Shown: in pieces, positions 17,264 to 25,565 of the stretch
Numbering within the stretch: the first letter of the stretch is position 1
How the letters are laid out: every line of letters starts with the position of its first letter
DNA from: Brevibacillus_H sp041920465
GTDB taxonomy: Bacteria > Bacillota > Bacilli > Brevibacillales > Brevibacillaceae
Assembly: GCA_041920465.1 (NCBI GenBank)
Contig: JBHGXW010000054.1
Span: 1 to 64,000, forward strand
Length of the DNA stretch: 64,000 nt
Reading direction: 5' to 3'
Position numbers and translations under genes: made by a program
The notes under the pieces: model-generated
What the model was told of the DNA's origin: nothing
Seen by the model: only the letters and a program-made list of their open reading frames with translations
The model's database searches: none

Positions 17264-17596
17264 CTACTCCTCTATCCGTGTCCATCTGTCTTTATCTCGT
17301 GTATGAAATTTGTGCATAATTCGGTCAAACGCTTCCTGCAAATCGATGTTTAGCGAGTTGGCAAAACATAAGACAATAAAAAATACGTCGCCCAGTTCCT
17401 CGTCGATGGTTTTGACATCCTCGTCTTTTTTCTTTGGTTTTTCCCCATAAAAGTGGTTGATCTCGCGTGCCAATTCCCCTACTTCTTCCGTCATGCGCGC
17501 CATCATCGCGAGCGGTGAGAAATACCCTTCCTTAAATTGGGAGATGTATCTGTCCACTTCTTGTTGAATCTCGCGCAATGTTTTCGCTTGCTCCAT
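17264..17596 (-). CDS. ypjD: MazG-type nucleotide pyrophosphohydrolase
   Basis: A 110-residue all-alpha NTP pyrophosphohydrolase. The MazG-like metal motif EEVGELAREIN, with ELGDVFFIVLCFAN later, is visible. Such enzymes hydrolyse non-canonical or excess NTPs/dNTPs. The gene stands just before dapB, matching B. subtilis ypjD. Confidence 0.88.
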   Translation of the reverse strand: MEQAKTLREIQQEVDRYISQFKEGYFSPLAMMARMTEEVGELAREINHFYGEKPKKKDEDVKTIDEELGDVFFIVLCFANSLNIDLQEAFDRIMHKFHTRDKDRWTRIEE

Positions 17597-17777
17597 GGCT
17601 GCCTCCTATCCAAACGCATAAGTCATTTTCCTACTATCGTATCGTAAACGCACGCTTTTGCCAAATGTTATCCAGTGTTAGTGTACCATAGATGGACAAG
17701 CCGAAAAACGTCGATTATAATGGCTCTGGAATATACATAACAGATAGATTTGAAGAAGTGTAAGGAGAGGGCCATTC

Positions 17778-18638
17778 GTGCAAATGAAGTTAAAAAGCAT
17801 CCTTGCCATCATCATCGGTTCGATTATCATGGGATTTGGAATCAACCAGTTCAATATCCCCAACAGTTTGGCGGAAGGCGGAATTACCGGTATCAGCATT
17901 ATTATCAAGATTTTGGTGCCGCAAGTTGATCAGGGGCTTATCTACCTTGCCTTAAATGTTCCGCTCTTCATAATCGGATGGAAAATACTTGGGCGTACCG
18001 CCTTCTTCTACACCATCATCGGAACACTCTCTTTGTCGGGAGCACTCTCCTTGTTTGCTTATTTGCTCCATCCTGCCGTAATGCAAGACCGCCTGCTTGC
18101 AACGCTTTATGCAGGGGTTACGGTAGGTACCGGGCTAGGCATTATCTTCCGCTATGGCGGAACCACCGGCGGAGTCGATATTATCGCTCGATTGTTTCAA
18201 ATCAAGTTCGGAATCAGTATTGGCCGTACATTGTTCTTAAGCGATCTTTTGGTGATCGGCTCCTCGCTTGTTTATCTGAGCATTGAGAGCGCCATGTACA
18301 CACTGGTCGCCGTATTTATTGCCGCGAGAGTGATTGATTTCTTCCAGGATGGCGCGTATGCGGGTAAAGCGTTGACGATTATTTCCGAACACGCTCCGGA
18401 CATCGCCAATGAATTGCTGAAATTGGGGCGCGGCGTCACCTTGTTATCGGGCAAAGGAGCTTACTCCGGTTCTGATAAAGAAGTGGTATATTGTGTGGTT
18501 GGACGTAATGAAGTGGTACGGTACAAGAATATCGTTCAAGAAGTTGACCCGCATGCATTCGTGGTCGTGAATGACGTGCATGAAGTGCTCGGAGAAGGAT
18601 TTACACTCGATGAGAATAAAAAACCGCTTAACAGTTAA
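17778..18638 (+). CDS. ypjC: YitT/YpjC-family membrane protein
   Basis: A 286-residue integral membrane protein with five or six N-terminal transmembrane helices (DUF161 repeat, with GGITGISIIIK and GGTTGGVDIIA) and a cytoplasmic C-terminal DUF2179 domain from about residue 205 (VVYCVVGRNEVVRYKNIV). The transported substrate is unknown. The start is GTG 17778 with AAGGAGAGG 8 nt upstream. It is transcribed opposite to nearly all neighbours, and its stop codon lies inside a palindromic terminator shared with ypjB. Confidence 0.85.
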   Translation: MQMKLKSILAIIIGSIIMGFGINQFNIPNSLAEGGITGISIIIKILVPQVDQGLIYLALNVPLFIIGWKILGRTAFFYTIIGTLSLSGALSLFAYLLHPAVMQDRLLATLYAGVTVGTGLGIIFRYGGTTGGVDIIARLFQIKFGISIGRTLFLSDLLVIGSSLVYLSIESAMYTLVAVFIAARVIDFFQDGAYAGKALTIISEHAPDIANELLKLGRGVTLLSGKGAYSGSDKEVVYCVVGRNEVVRYKNIVQEVDPHAFVVVNDVHEVLGEGFTLDENKKPLNS

Positions 18639-18648
18639 GCGGTTTTTT
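18618..18648. terminator. Bidirectional terminator shared by ypjC and ypjB
   Basis: A perfect palindrome AACCGCTTAA-CAG-TTAAGCGGTT flanked by A6 and T6 works in both directions. The two convergent stop codons (18636-18638 plus, 18635-18637 minus) overlap inside its arm. Confidence 0.92.
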
Positions 18649-19450
18649 CATGCTCTGCACTATACTTTTTCCAAGCAACATACGTCAAGGCCAGTGTAAC
18701 GGCTAAAGCGACCGTTATGATCAACATGAATGGAGAGCCTGGGGCAATCAAAGATCCCAACACGCTCCTGTCTTCTCCAACAAATGCTTCTTGCATCACA
18801 CCATGCAGTTCTCTTAGCGTATCCCGGACAAGCTGCCAATCGGGTAATTCACTCTTCACTTCTTTCGATAACTGCTCATAGCTTGCTGAGATCTTGCTCA
18901 TCTCCTGCTCTTTCAACTGGACGCTCATCGCTGGACGAATGGCAAGGTAAAGCCGATAGTTCTCCTCTAACTGTGCGCGTAACGCTTGAGTGTCACGAAT
19001 TACGGAAGCTTGCAGCAAATGCTGCATCTGATCGCTGTAAGAAGAGTAAAAGTTTTTCCACATGGGTTGATGATCATGACTTAACGCATCAATAGCCAAG
19101 CGGACTCGAGTCGCATGCCATAAATATATCTCATCGCTTTCTTTGGCAGATGCAAAGGTTTGTTTAGCGGCCAGTATCGATTGAGTGACAGCATTTAAGC
19201 TTTCGATGCGTATCGAGATGGGAAGCGTTTGATTGGGAAATGTGTCGGCTAAGCGGTTTAGCCGGCTGCGCGCAGTATCCATATCCCCTTTCTTGGTTGC
19301 CTCCAGAACTTCATCTGCCAATTTATCTAACAAACGCAATTGATCTTGTTTCGCCGGAACTTCGAATATCCGAAAGAAATTACTGATCGGCAAAGCTAAC
19401 AGCAAGCCAGTCACGAGCAGGAACAGTAACATCTTCATATTTTTTTGCAA
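18635..19450 (-). CDS. ypjB: Sporulation protein YpjB
   Basis: A 271-residue membrane protein with an N-terminal signal/anchor (7-25), a helical extracytoplasmic region and a C-terminal transmembrane helix (about 238-258) followed by a basic tail. It matches YpjB of sporulating Bacillales in layout and place. The start is TTG 19448-19450: AGGAGG is 8 nt upstream. The ribosome site is embedded in a 15-bp terminator-like hairpin (19453-19492). Confidence 0.8.
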   Translation of the reverse strand: MQKNMKMLLFLLVTGLLLALPISNFFRIFEVPAKQDQLRLLDKLADEVLEATKKGDMDTARSRLNRLADTFPNQTLPISIRIESLNAVTQSILAAKQTFASAKESDEIYLWHATRVRLAIDALSHDHQPMWKNFYSSYSDQMQHLLQASVIRDTQALRAQLEENYRLYLAIRPAMSVQLKEQEMSKISASYEQLSKEVKSELPDWQLVRDTLRELHGVMQEAFVGEDRSVLGSLIAPGSPFMLIITVALAVTLALTYVAWKKYSAEHEKTA

Positions 19451-19452
19451 AC

Positions 19453-19492
19453 AAAAAACCTCCTTCCCATAGTACAGACTATGGAAAGAAGG
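19453..19492 (-). terminator. Terminator of ypjA containing the ypjB ribosome site
   Basis: Minus-strand 15-bp stem (two G-T wobbles) with loop CTGT, then TTTTTT. The 3' arm includes AGGAGG (19459-19464), the Shine-Dalgarno site of ypjB. The same hairpin may thus end transcription and mask translation. Confidence 0.8.
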
Positions 19493-19504
19493 ACAAGATT
19501 AGAC

Positions 19505-20098
19505 CTATTTTCTCGCAAGTCTCATATTCAGATACCAGATCAAAGAGATGGAGATCAGGCTTAAGAGCACCGTACAAAGCCCGACAATTCCAGTATAGGG
19601 TACCAGTTCATTAGGAAGCCACGGATGAATATCCATCACGTAATCGAGAAAATCATTATTCAAGGTCCACAACGCAGCTAAGCCTACCGGCAGCCAGCTT
19701 AACCGATAGAATTTCGTGTACAGGGCAGACTCAACAGCCATGCCAGCGTGTGACACCAGCAGCATGATATCTGTCCAGCTTACATCATGGCCAAGCATCC
19801 ATCCGGCCACAATTACGCTTACTGCCCAAACACCGTATTTGAAATTGGTGATACCAGCGAGAGCTTCAAGCAACGGAAATTGACGTCCGATCAAGTAGGT
19901 TAGCAATACTAGAGTAAAAAGACCGCTCCCTGTCGGACTATCCGGTACAAAGATACGAAGCGGCGGGTATGTATCAGCCAATTGATTTTCGTACCAAATA
20001 AAGCCGTAGATTGTTCCGAAAAAGTTGATTATGAGTAACAACCAGAGAAACCATCTTTTCCCTAATGATCCCCAAAACCACTCCCATATCCACTTCAT
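19505..20098 (-). CDS. ypjA: DUF1405 membrane protein YpjA
   Basis: A 197-residue integral membrane protein with about six transmembrane helices, of the DUF1405 family (YpjA of B. subtilis). The conserved pieces include the first-helix FFGTIYGFIWYENQL and TNFKYGVWAVSV. Its function is unknown; its fixed place next to qcrC is a conserved feature of Bacillales. It ends just before a terminator-like hairpin. Confidence 0.82.
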   Translation of the reverse strand: MKWIWEWFWGSLGKRWFLWLLLIINFFGTIYGFIWYENQLADTYPPLRIFVPDSPTGSGLFTLVLLTYLIGRQFPLLEALAGITNFKYGVWAVSVIVAGWMLGHDVSWTDIMLLVSHAGMAVESALYTKFYRLSWLPVGLAALWTLNNDFLDYVMDIHPWLPNELVPYTGIVGLCTVLLSLISISLIWYLNMRLARK

Positions 20099-20152
20099 GA
20101 AAATCTCTCCTAATGGATACCCTCATTAAAATTGCCACATATGTGAAATAAG

Positions 20153-20186
20153 GGAAAAGCTGACCGATTCGTCAGCCAGCTTTTCC
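20153..20186 (-). terminator. Probable terminator of qcrABC
   Basis: Minus-strand GGAAAAGCTG / CAGCTTTTCC stem following the qcrC stop; the T-rich tail is short (CCCTTATTTC), so efficiency is uncertain. Confidence 0.55.
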
Positions 20187-20204
20187 ATGAGCTTCGGTAT
20201 CAAC

Positions 20205-20987
20205 CTATTTTAGGCTTGCCATATACTCAGCAAGTTTCTTAATTTCTGCTTCATCTTTGATCAAACCAGCTGGCATGCCACCTGGCTTACCATTTTTGAT
20301 GATTTCTGTGATTTGCTCTGCGTTGTATTTGCTGCCGATCTTTTGCAGGTTAGGTCCAAGTTGGCCTTCCATGTTGGCACCATGACAACCTTGGCAAGAA
20401 GCTTGTTTGGTCCAAATTTCATCCGGTTTGAAGTTGGGGTCGGCTGCTACCGCGCTTTGGCCCCCGCCAGCGCCGCCGCCATGGTTGCTGGCATGCTTTG
20501 CATTGTGCTCAGCCATCGCTGCCCAGGTCAGGTAAAAGATACCAACCAAAGAGAGCAGCATCAGACCTGATGCAATTGGACGGCGAAACGCACGGCGCTC
20601 CGTTCCTTTATCCAACCATGGAGCGAGCATCAAACCGCCGAAAGCAACAAACGGAATTCCAAGAGTACCCAAAAGTACCCAGTCGCCAGATGCCCAAGGG
20701 TATTTGAGAAGTTGATAAAGGAACAAGAAATACCAGTCAGGCAGTGGAACAAAGCTCGTATCGTTTGGGTTTGCCTTGCCTGTTAATTCAGGAACCTCAG
20801 ACACAACGAGAACTAGAAAACCCACCAAGCATACTGCACCAACCATCCACTCTTTCAGCAAGAAGTTTGGCCAGAACGGCTCAGACTTGCCCGGGAAGTC
20901 AGAGTAAGAAGGTGCGATGTTCGGGATGCGCTTCGCGGATACCCGAGAGTCTCCGACGAAGGTGGCATCTTTATCAAATTTCGCCAT
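20205..20987 (-). CDS. qcrC: Menaquinol:cytochrome c reductase cytochrome b/c subunit
   Basis: A 260-residue fusion of the C-terminal half of cytochrome b (three or four transmembrane helices; PDWYFLF at 83-89 at the quinol site) with a C-terminal cytochrome c domain on the outer face. The haem c motif is CQGCH (198-202), and Met238 in GGMPAG is the likely axial ligand. A glycine-rich linker (169-176) joins the parts. The enzyme oxidises menaquinol and passes electrons to cytochrome c. It follows qcrB by 30 nt. Confidence 0.95.
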   Translation of the reverse strand: MAKFDKDATFVGDSRVSAKRIPNIAPSYSDFPGKSEPFWPNFLLKEWMVGAVCLVGFLVLVVSEVPELTGKANPNDTSFVPLPDWYFLFLYQLLKYPWASGDWVLLGTLGIPFVAFGGLMLAPWLDKGTERRAFRRPIASGLMLLSLVGIFYLTWAAMAEHNAKHASNHGGGAGGGQSAVAADPNFKPDEIWTKQASCQGCHGANMEGQLGPNLQKIGSKYNAEQITEIIKNGKPGGMPAGLIKDEAEIKKLAEYMASLK

Positions 20988-21017
20988 ATAAATTCCTCCT
21001 TAAATGTCGAAGACGGC

Positions 21018-21689
21018 TTATAGTGGTCCGGAAATGCCTTGTGTACGGATCATCACGAAGTGTGCTGCCAAGAGGGCAAATAAACCAGCCGGCAAGAAAA
21101 ACACGTGAATCGCAAAGAAACGAGCCAGTGTTTGCGCACCTACGATGTCTCCGCCTGTTAGCAATGTTTTTGCGTATGGTCCGATTATTGGAATTGTATC
21201 GGCGATTTGCAGACCTACTTTGGTTGCAAAGTATGCCTTGTTATCCCATGGCAAGAGGTACCCGGTAAAACCGAGGCCCAGCATGAGGAAGAAAATCAGC
21301 ATACCAACTACCCAGTTCAATTCGCGAGGTTTCTTGTAAGCACCTGTGAAGAACACCCGAAGCGTATGTAAGAACATCATGACAATGACAAGACTTGCGC
21401 CCCAGTGATGCATTCCGCGAACGATGGTACCAAACGCTACTTCATTTTGCAGATATTTAACAGATTCGTATGCGTTGATGATATCTGGAACATAGTACAT
21501 CGTCAAAAACATTCCAGACAAAATTTGAATAACAGTAATAAAGAACGTTAATCCGCCAAAACAATAAACGAACGCCGAAAAATGGTGAGCCGGGTTCACG
21601 TGTTCTGGAACTTCGTGGTCGGCCAAGTCACGCCACATTGGGGTGATATTGAGGCGCTCGTCCACCCAATCGTACATCTTTTGTAACAT
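21018..21689 (-). CDS. qcrB: Menaquinol:cytochrome c reductase cytochrome b subunit
   Basis: A 223-residue four-helix cytochrome b6-like subunit carrying both b haems; conserved histidines lie in GMHHWGASLV and FLHTLRVF, and later HVFFLPAGLFALLAAHFVM. A cysteine for haem c_i (YCFGG) is in the first helix, as in b6 proteins. The ATG follows the qcrA stop without a gap, so the two are translated together. Confidence 0.96.
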   Translation of the reverse strand: MLQKMYDWVDERLNITPMWRDLADHEVPEHVNPAHHFSAFVYCFGGLTFFITVIQILSGMFLTMYYVPDIINAYESVKYLQNEVAFGTIVRGMHHWGASLVIVMMFLHTLRVFFTGAYKKPRELNWVVGMLIFFLMLGLGFTGYLLPWDNKAYFATKVGLQIADTIPIIGPYAKTLLTGGDIVGAQTLARFFAIHVFFLPAGLFALLAAHFVMIRTQGISGPL

Positions 21690-22208
21690 CTAGCCAGCCA
21701 CCCCCGGACGTGGATTTGGTTTTGTTTTTCCTAAATAAAGCTTTCCGTCTTTTACTTCTGTTTCGTACTCGTCAAGCGACTTCAACGGTGGCGTTTCGAG
21801 AATGTGCTCCCCGTTGATCGCGTAACGGCCGAAGTGACAGGGACAGAAGTACTCATTTTGATAGTCTGGGTTCCCATTCCAGCTTACCGTACAGCCTAGA
21901 TGCTTACATACCGGAGAGAGAGCCAAAATTTCACCGTTCTCCGTTTTTCGAACCCATGCTGACAATGTGGATTCAGACTCGTACCATCCGTCCTTGGTAT
22001 GTACCTTAAAATCCACGCGCTTTGGTTCCGGGCCGAAATCATCCACGTTTCCAACAGCTACTTTATCTCCACCACCTGACGCTTTGAGCACAGGGTCGAT
22101 TGCAAATCGCAGCATAGGTGTGATTATACCCGCAGCTAGGAAACCGCCAGTTCCCATCAAAGCATAGTTTAAAAATGTACGTCTGGAAATTTCCTGTTTA
22201 CCACTCAT
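21690..22208 (-). CDS. qcrA: Rieske iron-sulfur subunit of menaquinol:cytochrome c reductase
   Basis: A 172-residue Rieske protein. An N-terminal twin-arginine-like segment (SRRTFLNY) and membrane anchor precede the soluble [2Fe-2S] domain, whose ligands are CKHLGC (101-106) and CPCH (122-125). It takes the first electron from menaquinol. It is the first gene of qcrABC; strong promoters lie within 110 bp upstream. Confidence 0.96.
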   Translation of the reverse strand: MSGKQEISRRTFLNYALMGTGGFLAAGIITPMLRFAIDPVLKASGGGDKVAVGNVDDFGPEPKRVDFKVHTKDGWYESESTLSAWVRKTENGEILALSPVCKHLGCTVSWNGNPDYQNEYFCPCHFGRYAINGEHILETPPLKSLDEYETEVKDGKLYLGKTKPNPRPGVAG

Positions 22209-22247
22209 TCATTTCCCCTCCTTATCCTGTGAAATACGTAACAAGGA

Positions 22248-22310
22248 ATAATACATACAAATTAAACACTAGGTCAAACCAATCATAGCTAACCACTTTT
22301 TAGATGTCAA
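22248..22310 (-). promoter_or_regulatory. Tandem sigma-A promoters of qcrABC
   Basis: P1: TTGACA (22305-22310), 17-nt spacer, TATGAT (22282-22287). P2: TTGACC (22272-22277), 18-nt spacer, TATTAT (22248-22253). Both read on the minus strand into qcrA. Confidence 0.7.
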
Positions 22311-22429
22311 GAATGTCCAATCGTACTTCAAGCAAAACGAGGGAAGTCTTACGACAGATTGTTGCCAATTTGTCAAAAATAGTATCAGTGACTAGTATTG
22401 ACATTTCCTTCAATTTCTATCGAAAGAAT

Positions 22430-22870
22430 TTACGATTCTTCAGGCTGTCTTGCGCCTTCCTTCCATAACTTCAATATTTGTTGATAGCATACATCGACTG
22501 TCACTTCAAATCGGACGGGCGAATCCAAATCTTCATCGCCTACGGTCAAGTAATGGATCCGAGCGTTCGCCTGTTCACTCTCGACCCACCAGTTGTCGCC
22601 GGAAAAACGAATGGCAAACGTAAAGGCAAATGTTTCGGGCAGCTGGCTCTCCATTCGTTCCTCTCGCTTTTGATACATGAGCGGAAACAAGAGAACCCTA
22701 CCCTTCAGCTTCTGCTCGATGGCTGCGGCAAGTCCCATTAAATACTGCATCCGCTTAACCTGTTCTGCCAGCGGCAAACCAGGTTGATACAAATAAAGAG
22801 GGAGCAGTGCGGTATCGACAAATCCTCGCAACTCCTCCCAATTGTTCAAATCGTCTAATGTCCATTGCAT
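22430..22870 (-). CDS. ypiF: DUF2487 protein YpiF
   Basis: A roughly 146-residue soluble protein of the YpiF/DUF2487 family: WTLDDLNNWEELRGFVDTALLPLYLYQPG at the start and a C-terminal Cys-containing helix. Function is unknown, but the place between ypiB and qcrA is conserved in Bacillales. The ATG at 22868-22870 (AGAGGG 8 nt before) is preferred to a TTG six codons upstream, which has no ribosome site. Confidence 0.8.
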   Translation of the reverse strand: MQWTLDDLNNWEELRGFVDTALLPLYLYQPGLPLAEQVKRMQYLMGLAAAIEQKLKGRVLLFPLMYQKREERMESQLPETFAFTFAIRFSGDNWWVESEQANARIHYLTVGDEDLDSPVRFEVTVDVCYQQILKLWKEGARQPEES

Positions 22871-22910
22871 CGGCTCTACCCTCTTCAATCTGGAATCTTA
22901 AGATTAAGTC

Positions 22911-22961
22911 CCCACCCGGAGCAAGTAAGCGCTGCGTTTCGGCGCCTTCAGGCCGAGTGGG
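22911..22961. repeat. Intergenic palindrome CCCACCCGG / CCGAGTGGG
   Basis: Nine-base arms (22911-22919 and 22953-22961, one wobble) flank a loop with further small palindromes (AGCGCT, GGCGCC). It resembles the CGGGTGGG-type arms at 66-104, 50135-50168 and 51792-51840. It separates ypiF from the IDEAL gene and has no clear T-run on the minus strand. Confidence 0.4.
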
Positions 22962-22998
22962 TTTCCTTTACGATACCATGACTTTACAAGGCTTTCAA

Positions 22999-23205
22999 TT
23001 ATCCTGTCTCGCTCTTCTCCAGCTCGAGTATTTCCCTTAGCTCAGCCGTCAACAGATAGAATCGTTCCTTATTTCTCACAGCCAATGCTTCATCAATTTG
23101 TTCATACAGCGTCTTTTTTCTGTACTTCCTGACCTGCTCATCGATGACCATTTCTGACAACAACCCCGACACTATATTTTGGGTAAAAAAATCAGATCGT
23201 TCCAT
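22999..23205 (-). CDS. Stand-alone IDEAL-domain protein
   Basis: A 68-residue protein consisting almost only of an IDEAL domain (YEQIDEALAVRNKERFYLL, residues about 34-60). In B. subtilis the neighbouring YpiB carries an N-terminal UPF0302 domain followed by IDEAL; here the UPF0302 part is absent, so this may be a shortened YpiB. Function is unknown. It follows the upstream gene by 9 nt. Confidence 0.75.
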   Translation of the reverse strand: MERSDFFTQNIVSGLLSEMVIDEQVRKYRKKTLYEQIDEALAVRNKERFYLLTAELREILELEKSETG

Positions 23206-23214
23206 ATCTATCCC

Positions 23215-24342
23215 TCATTTCAACAATATCGTTGATTCGATAAAACCGTTATATTGTTTTAACCAGCTTTGACAAGCATCGGTGCTAGCATACAACCAAT
23301 CGCCTGAGGAAGCTTCCCCAACCTTCAGAAGCCCAAGATGGACCATCATTTTCAAAACCCGGTTGGTTATGATGCTGTGAGAGTCATCGTAGTAGAACGG
23401 TTTCACCCACATAAGCAAGCTTTTTAGTATATCTTCCTGCTCTATCCACTCTCCTTTGGACATATACGGAATTAATTGAACCAACATGGGAAGGTTGGGA
23501 ATCGCTCTCTTATACAATCGAAGCCAGAAACGGATCAAGTCATGATAGAGTTGCTCCGTATAGGATGCCATAAGCCGCTCCAAGCCCCGGTCTGTAATTT
23601 CCACGTGACTAGCGGTTTCACGAATCCAGCGTTGGTAATAACAAAAATCGTACAATAGGCTGAAACGGTCAGGGTACAAATCAAAATGCAATCCATACCC
23701 AAATCGCCATTTTTGGGGTGCCAACGGTTCTTCTTGAATGGTCAGGAATTTGAACAAGGAAGTCTGAAAACGCCGATACATTCCGCCGTCTGCCGTAAGC
23801 GGTATCGGTTCTTTTTGCATGAACCGCAGAAATTGGTACATATCGTCACACATGGCTGTCCCTTCATCCCGATAAGCCAAAACAGAAACGGATGTGACCC
23901 CTCCTTTGCCGCATTGCTTTCTCCAGTTGTCCAACCATGCTTGTACATACGGTTCTCGAATGTCAACAGGAACCTGGAACTGTCCGGCAGCATTTCCTTT
24001 TGCCGGAAATATCCATCCGCGCTTCAGAGCATTCGCAATGATTTTGCGCACTTCCTCTCTGCTTTTTTTCTCTTCCAACTCTAATGCCACTCCCGCTTTT
24101 GCCATCAAATCCTCCAACGAGAACTGGCTGCGTTTGTCTAGAAACAACAGCAAGAGAAAATGGATTTCAGTCGAAGTGAGCCGGGCAACCTCCTGAAAAA
24201 TTGTTTCTCTTTGTTTGACATTCATTAATAGAGTGGTAATCAATTCGTTCTTCGAGTGCGGATCACAGGAGAGGCTGTAATGTTTGGCGATTTGGTGGAG
24301 CTGTCTAATGTCAGTAAAGACCATAATCTCTGCCAAATTCAT
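23215..24342 (-). CDS. XPB/Ssl2-like helicase-associated protein (tentative)
   Basis: A 375-residue soluble protein. The N-terminal 35 residues resemble an SAP-like DNA-binding motif (DIRQLHQIAKHYSL, KNELITTLL), followed by winged-helix-like segments (TSTEIHFLLLLFL; EEVRKIIANALKRGWIF). This layout recalls the XPB/Ssl2 N-terminal domain seen without a helicase in many Firmicutes. There is no ATPase motif. The assignment is by eye only. Its stop is 9 nt before the IDEAL gene, suggesting one transcript. Confidence 0.5.
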   Translation of the reverse strand: MNLAEIMVFTDIRQLHQIAKHYSLSCDPHSKNELITTLLMNVKQRETIFQEVARLTSTEIHFLLLLFLDKRSQFSLEDLMAKAGVALELEEKKSREEVRKIIANALKRGWIFPAKGNAAGQFQVPVDIREPYVQAWLDNWRKQCGKGGVTSVSVLAYRDEGTAMCDDMYQFLRFMQKEPIPLTADGGMYRRFQTSLFKFLTIQEEPLAPQKWRFGYGLHFDLYPDRFSLLYDFCYYQRWIRETASHVEITDRGLERLMASYTEQLYHDLIRFWLRLYKRAIPNLPMLVQLIPYMSKGEWIEQEDILKSLLMWVKPFYYDDSHSIITNRVLKMMVHLGLLKVGEASSGDWLYASTDACQSWLKQYNGFIESTILLK

Positions 24343-24425
24343 CGTGTTTCCCTTCTATCTTTTCGATTCTTGCTAACCATTCTAGCCAAGATAGAGAAAG
24401 ATCAAACAAAGCGATTGTAATGTAA

Positions 24426-24455
24426 AACAGGAAGCTGCATAAGCAACTTCCTGTT
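24426..24455 (-). terminator. Terminator of the TPR gene at 24466
   Basis: Minus-strand AACAGGAAG(T/C)TGC stem closing with GC(A)GCTTCCTGTT and a short TTTT tail, 10 nt after the stop. Confidence 0.7.
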
Positions 24456-24465
24456 GAAAAGAGAT

Positions 24466-25407
24466 TTAATCTTCTTCACCTGTATCCCACTGATCCAATA
24501 AGGTCTGGTATTCCTTGGCTTCTTCATAGCGCCCCGCTTGAATCAGGAGTGCGGTCAAACGTCGGATCTGATCAAGATCAAATCCGGACAAATCTACGTA
24601 CTTCTTCAGTGCCTCAATGGCTGGCTGCGTCTCTCCCTTGGACAAGAAAATGTCAGAAAGAACAGGATAAGCGGTTACGTATTCTTCATCGACCGTGAGC
24701 AGCATCTCGATGAACTTCTTCGCTTCATCCAATTCTCCCACATGAAAAGCCATCAATCCGCAACCAAACAGAATCTCCGGCGATTGATCCATGGCCAAAG
24801 CTTGTTTGTACGCTTTGTAAGCCTCCTCGAATTCTCCGCTCTGAGCCATCATTCTCCCTCTTAAAAGAAGGGTAGAAAGCGCATGCTCACCCGAATCGCC
24901 CAATAATTCCACCGTCTTTTCCAAATCCCCAAGACGCGAATACATTTCGCCAAGTGCCGTTCGGATCTCTTCATTCTCCGGGTCCATCTCCAAAGCCGTC
25001 TTTAAATATTTAGCGGAGACCTCTTCCAGGTCCTGCATCGCGTATAGGTCAGCCAGTAACAGGTAGAGCTGGATCTCATGATAGCCCTCCTCTTTGAGCT
25101 TGTACAAAAGCGTTTGCGCTTGCTCGTAATCGCCTTCTTCTAAGTAGATTTCCGCTAACAACAGTTCGCCATCCTGACGAATTTCTTCTTTCAGATCAGG
25201 TGACGCAGCCAGGATTTCCTGAATCAGTTGAGAAGCTTGGGTGAGATGGCCAAGCTGAAACCAAATTTCGGCCAAATACAGCATCACCTCAGGGATCTCT
25301 TTGCCATGCTCTTGGACTTTTTGCAAGACTTGTATGCCCAGCTCAATTTCATTGTTCTCTATTTTTTTGATTGCTTCATGAATGACTTGAATCCATCTTT
25401 TTGGCAT
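24466..25407 (-). CDS. Tetratricopeptide-repeat protein (YpiA-like by place)
   Basis: A 313-residue acidic protein made of about eight TPR units (for example LGHLTQASQLIQEILAASPD, EGDYEQAQTLLYKLKEEG, LGDLEKTVELL, AGRYEEAKEY). No signal peptide or enzymatic motif. In B. subtilis the TPR protein YpiA occupies the corresponding place upstream of ypiB; this one is shorter. A scaffold role is likely. AAAGAGGTG precedes the ATG. Confidence 0.75.
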   Translation of the reverse strand: MPKRWIQVIHEAIKKIENNEIELGIQVLQKVQEHGKEIPEVMLYLAEIWFQLGHLTQASQLIQEILAASPDLKEEIRQDGELLLAEIYLEEGDYEQAQTLLYKLKEEGYHEIQLYLLLADLYAMQDLEEVSAKYLKTALEMDPENEEIRTALGEMYSRLGDLEKTVELLGDSGEHALSTLLLRGRMMAQSGEFEEAYKAYKQALAMDQSPEILFGCGLMAFHVGELDEAKKFIEMLLTVDEEYVTAYPVLSDIFLSKGETQPAIEALKKYVDLSGFDLDQIRRLTALLIQAGRYEEAKEYQTLLDQWDTGEED

Positions 25408-25522
25408 GTCTGCACCTCTTTAGTTCAATTGACTCTCTTATCATATTAGAAAACTGGGATGGAGCCAAGCTTTTTAGGTGCCTGCAAGCCTACTGCCATC
25501 CGTTTGCGTGCTCTCGACAACC

Positions 25523-25550
25523 AAAAAAAGACTGTCAAATGACAGTCTTT
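25523..25550 (-). terminator. Terminator of the sigma/anti-sigma operon
   Basis: Minus-strand 11-bp perfect stem AAAGACTGTCA / TGACAGTCTTT with a 2-nt centre, then TTTTTTT; 15 nt after the anti-sigma stop. Confidence 0.92.
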
Positions 25551-25565
25551 CATCAACGACAAAGT

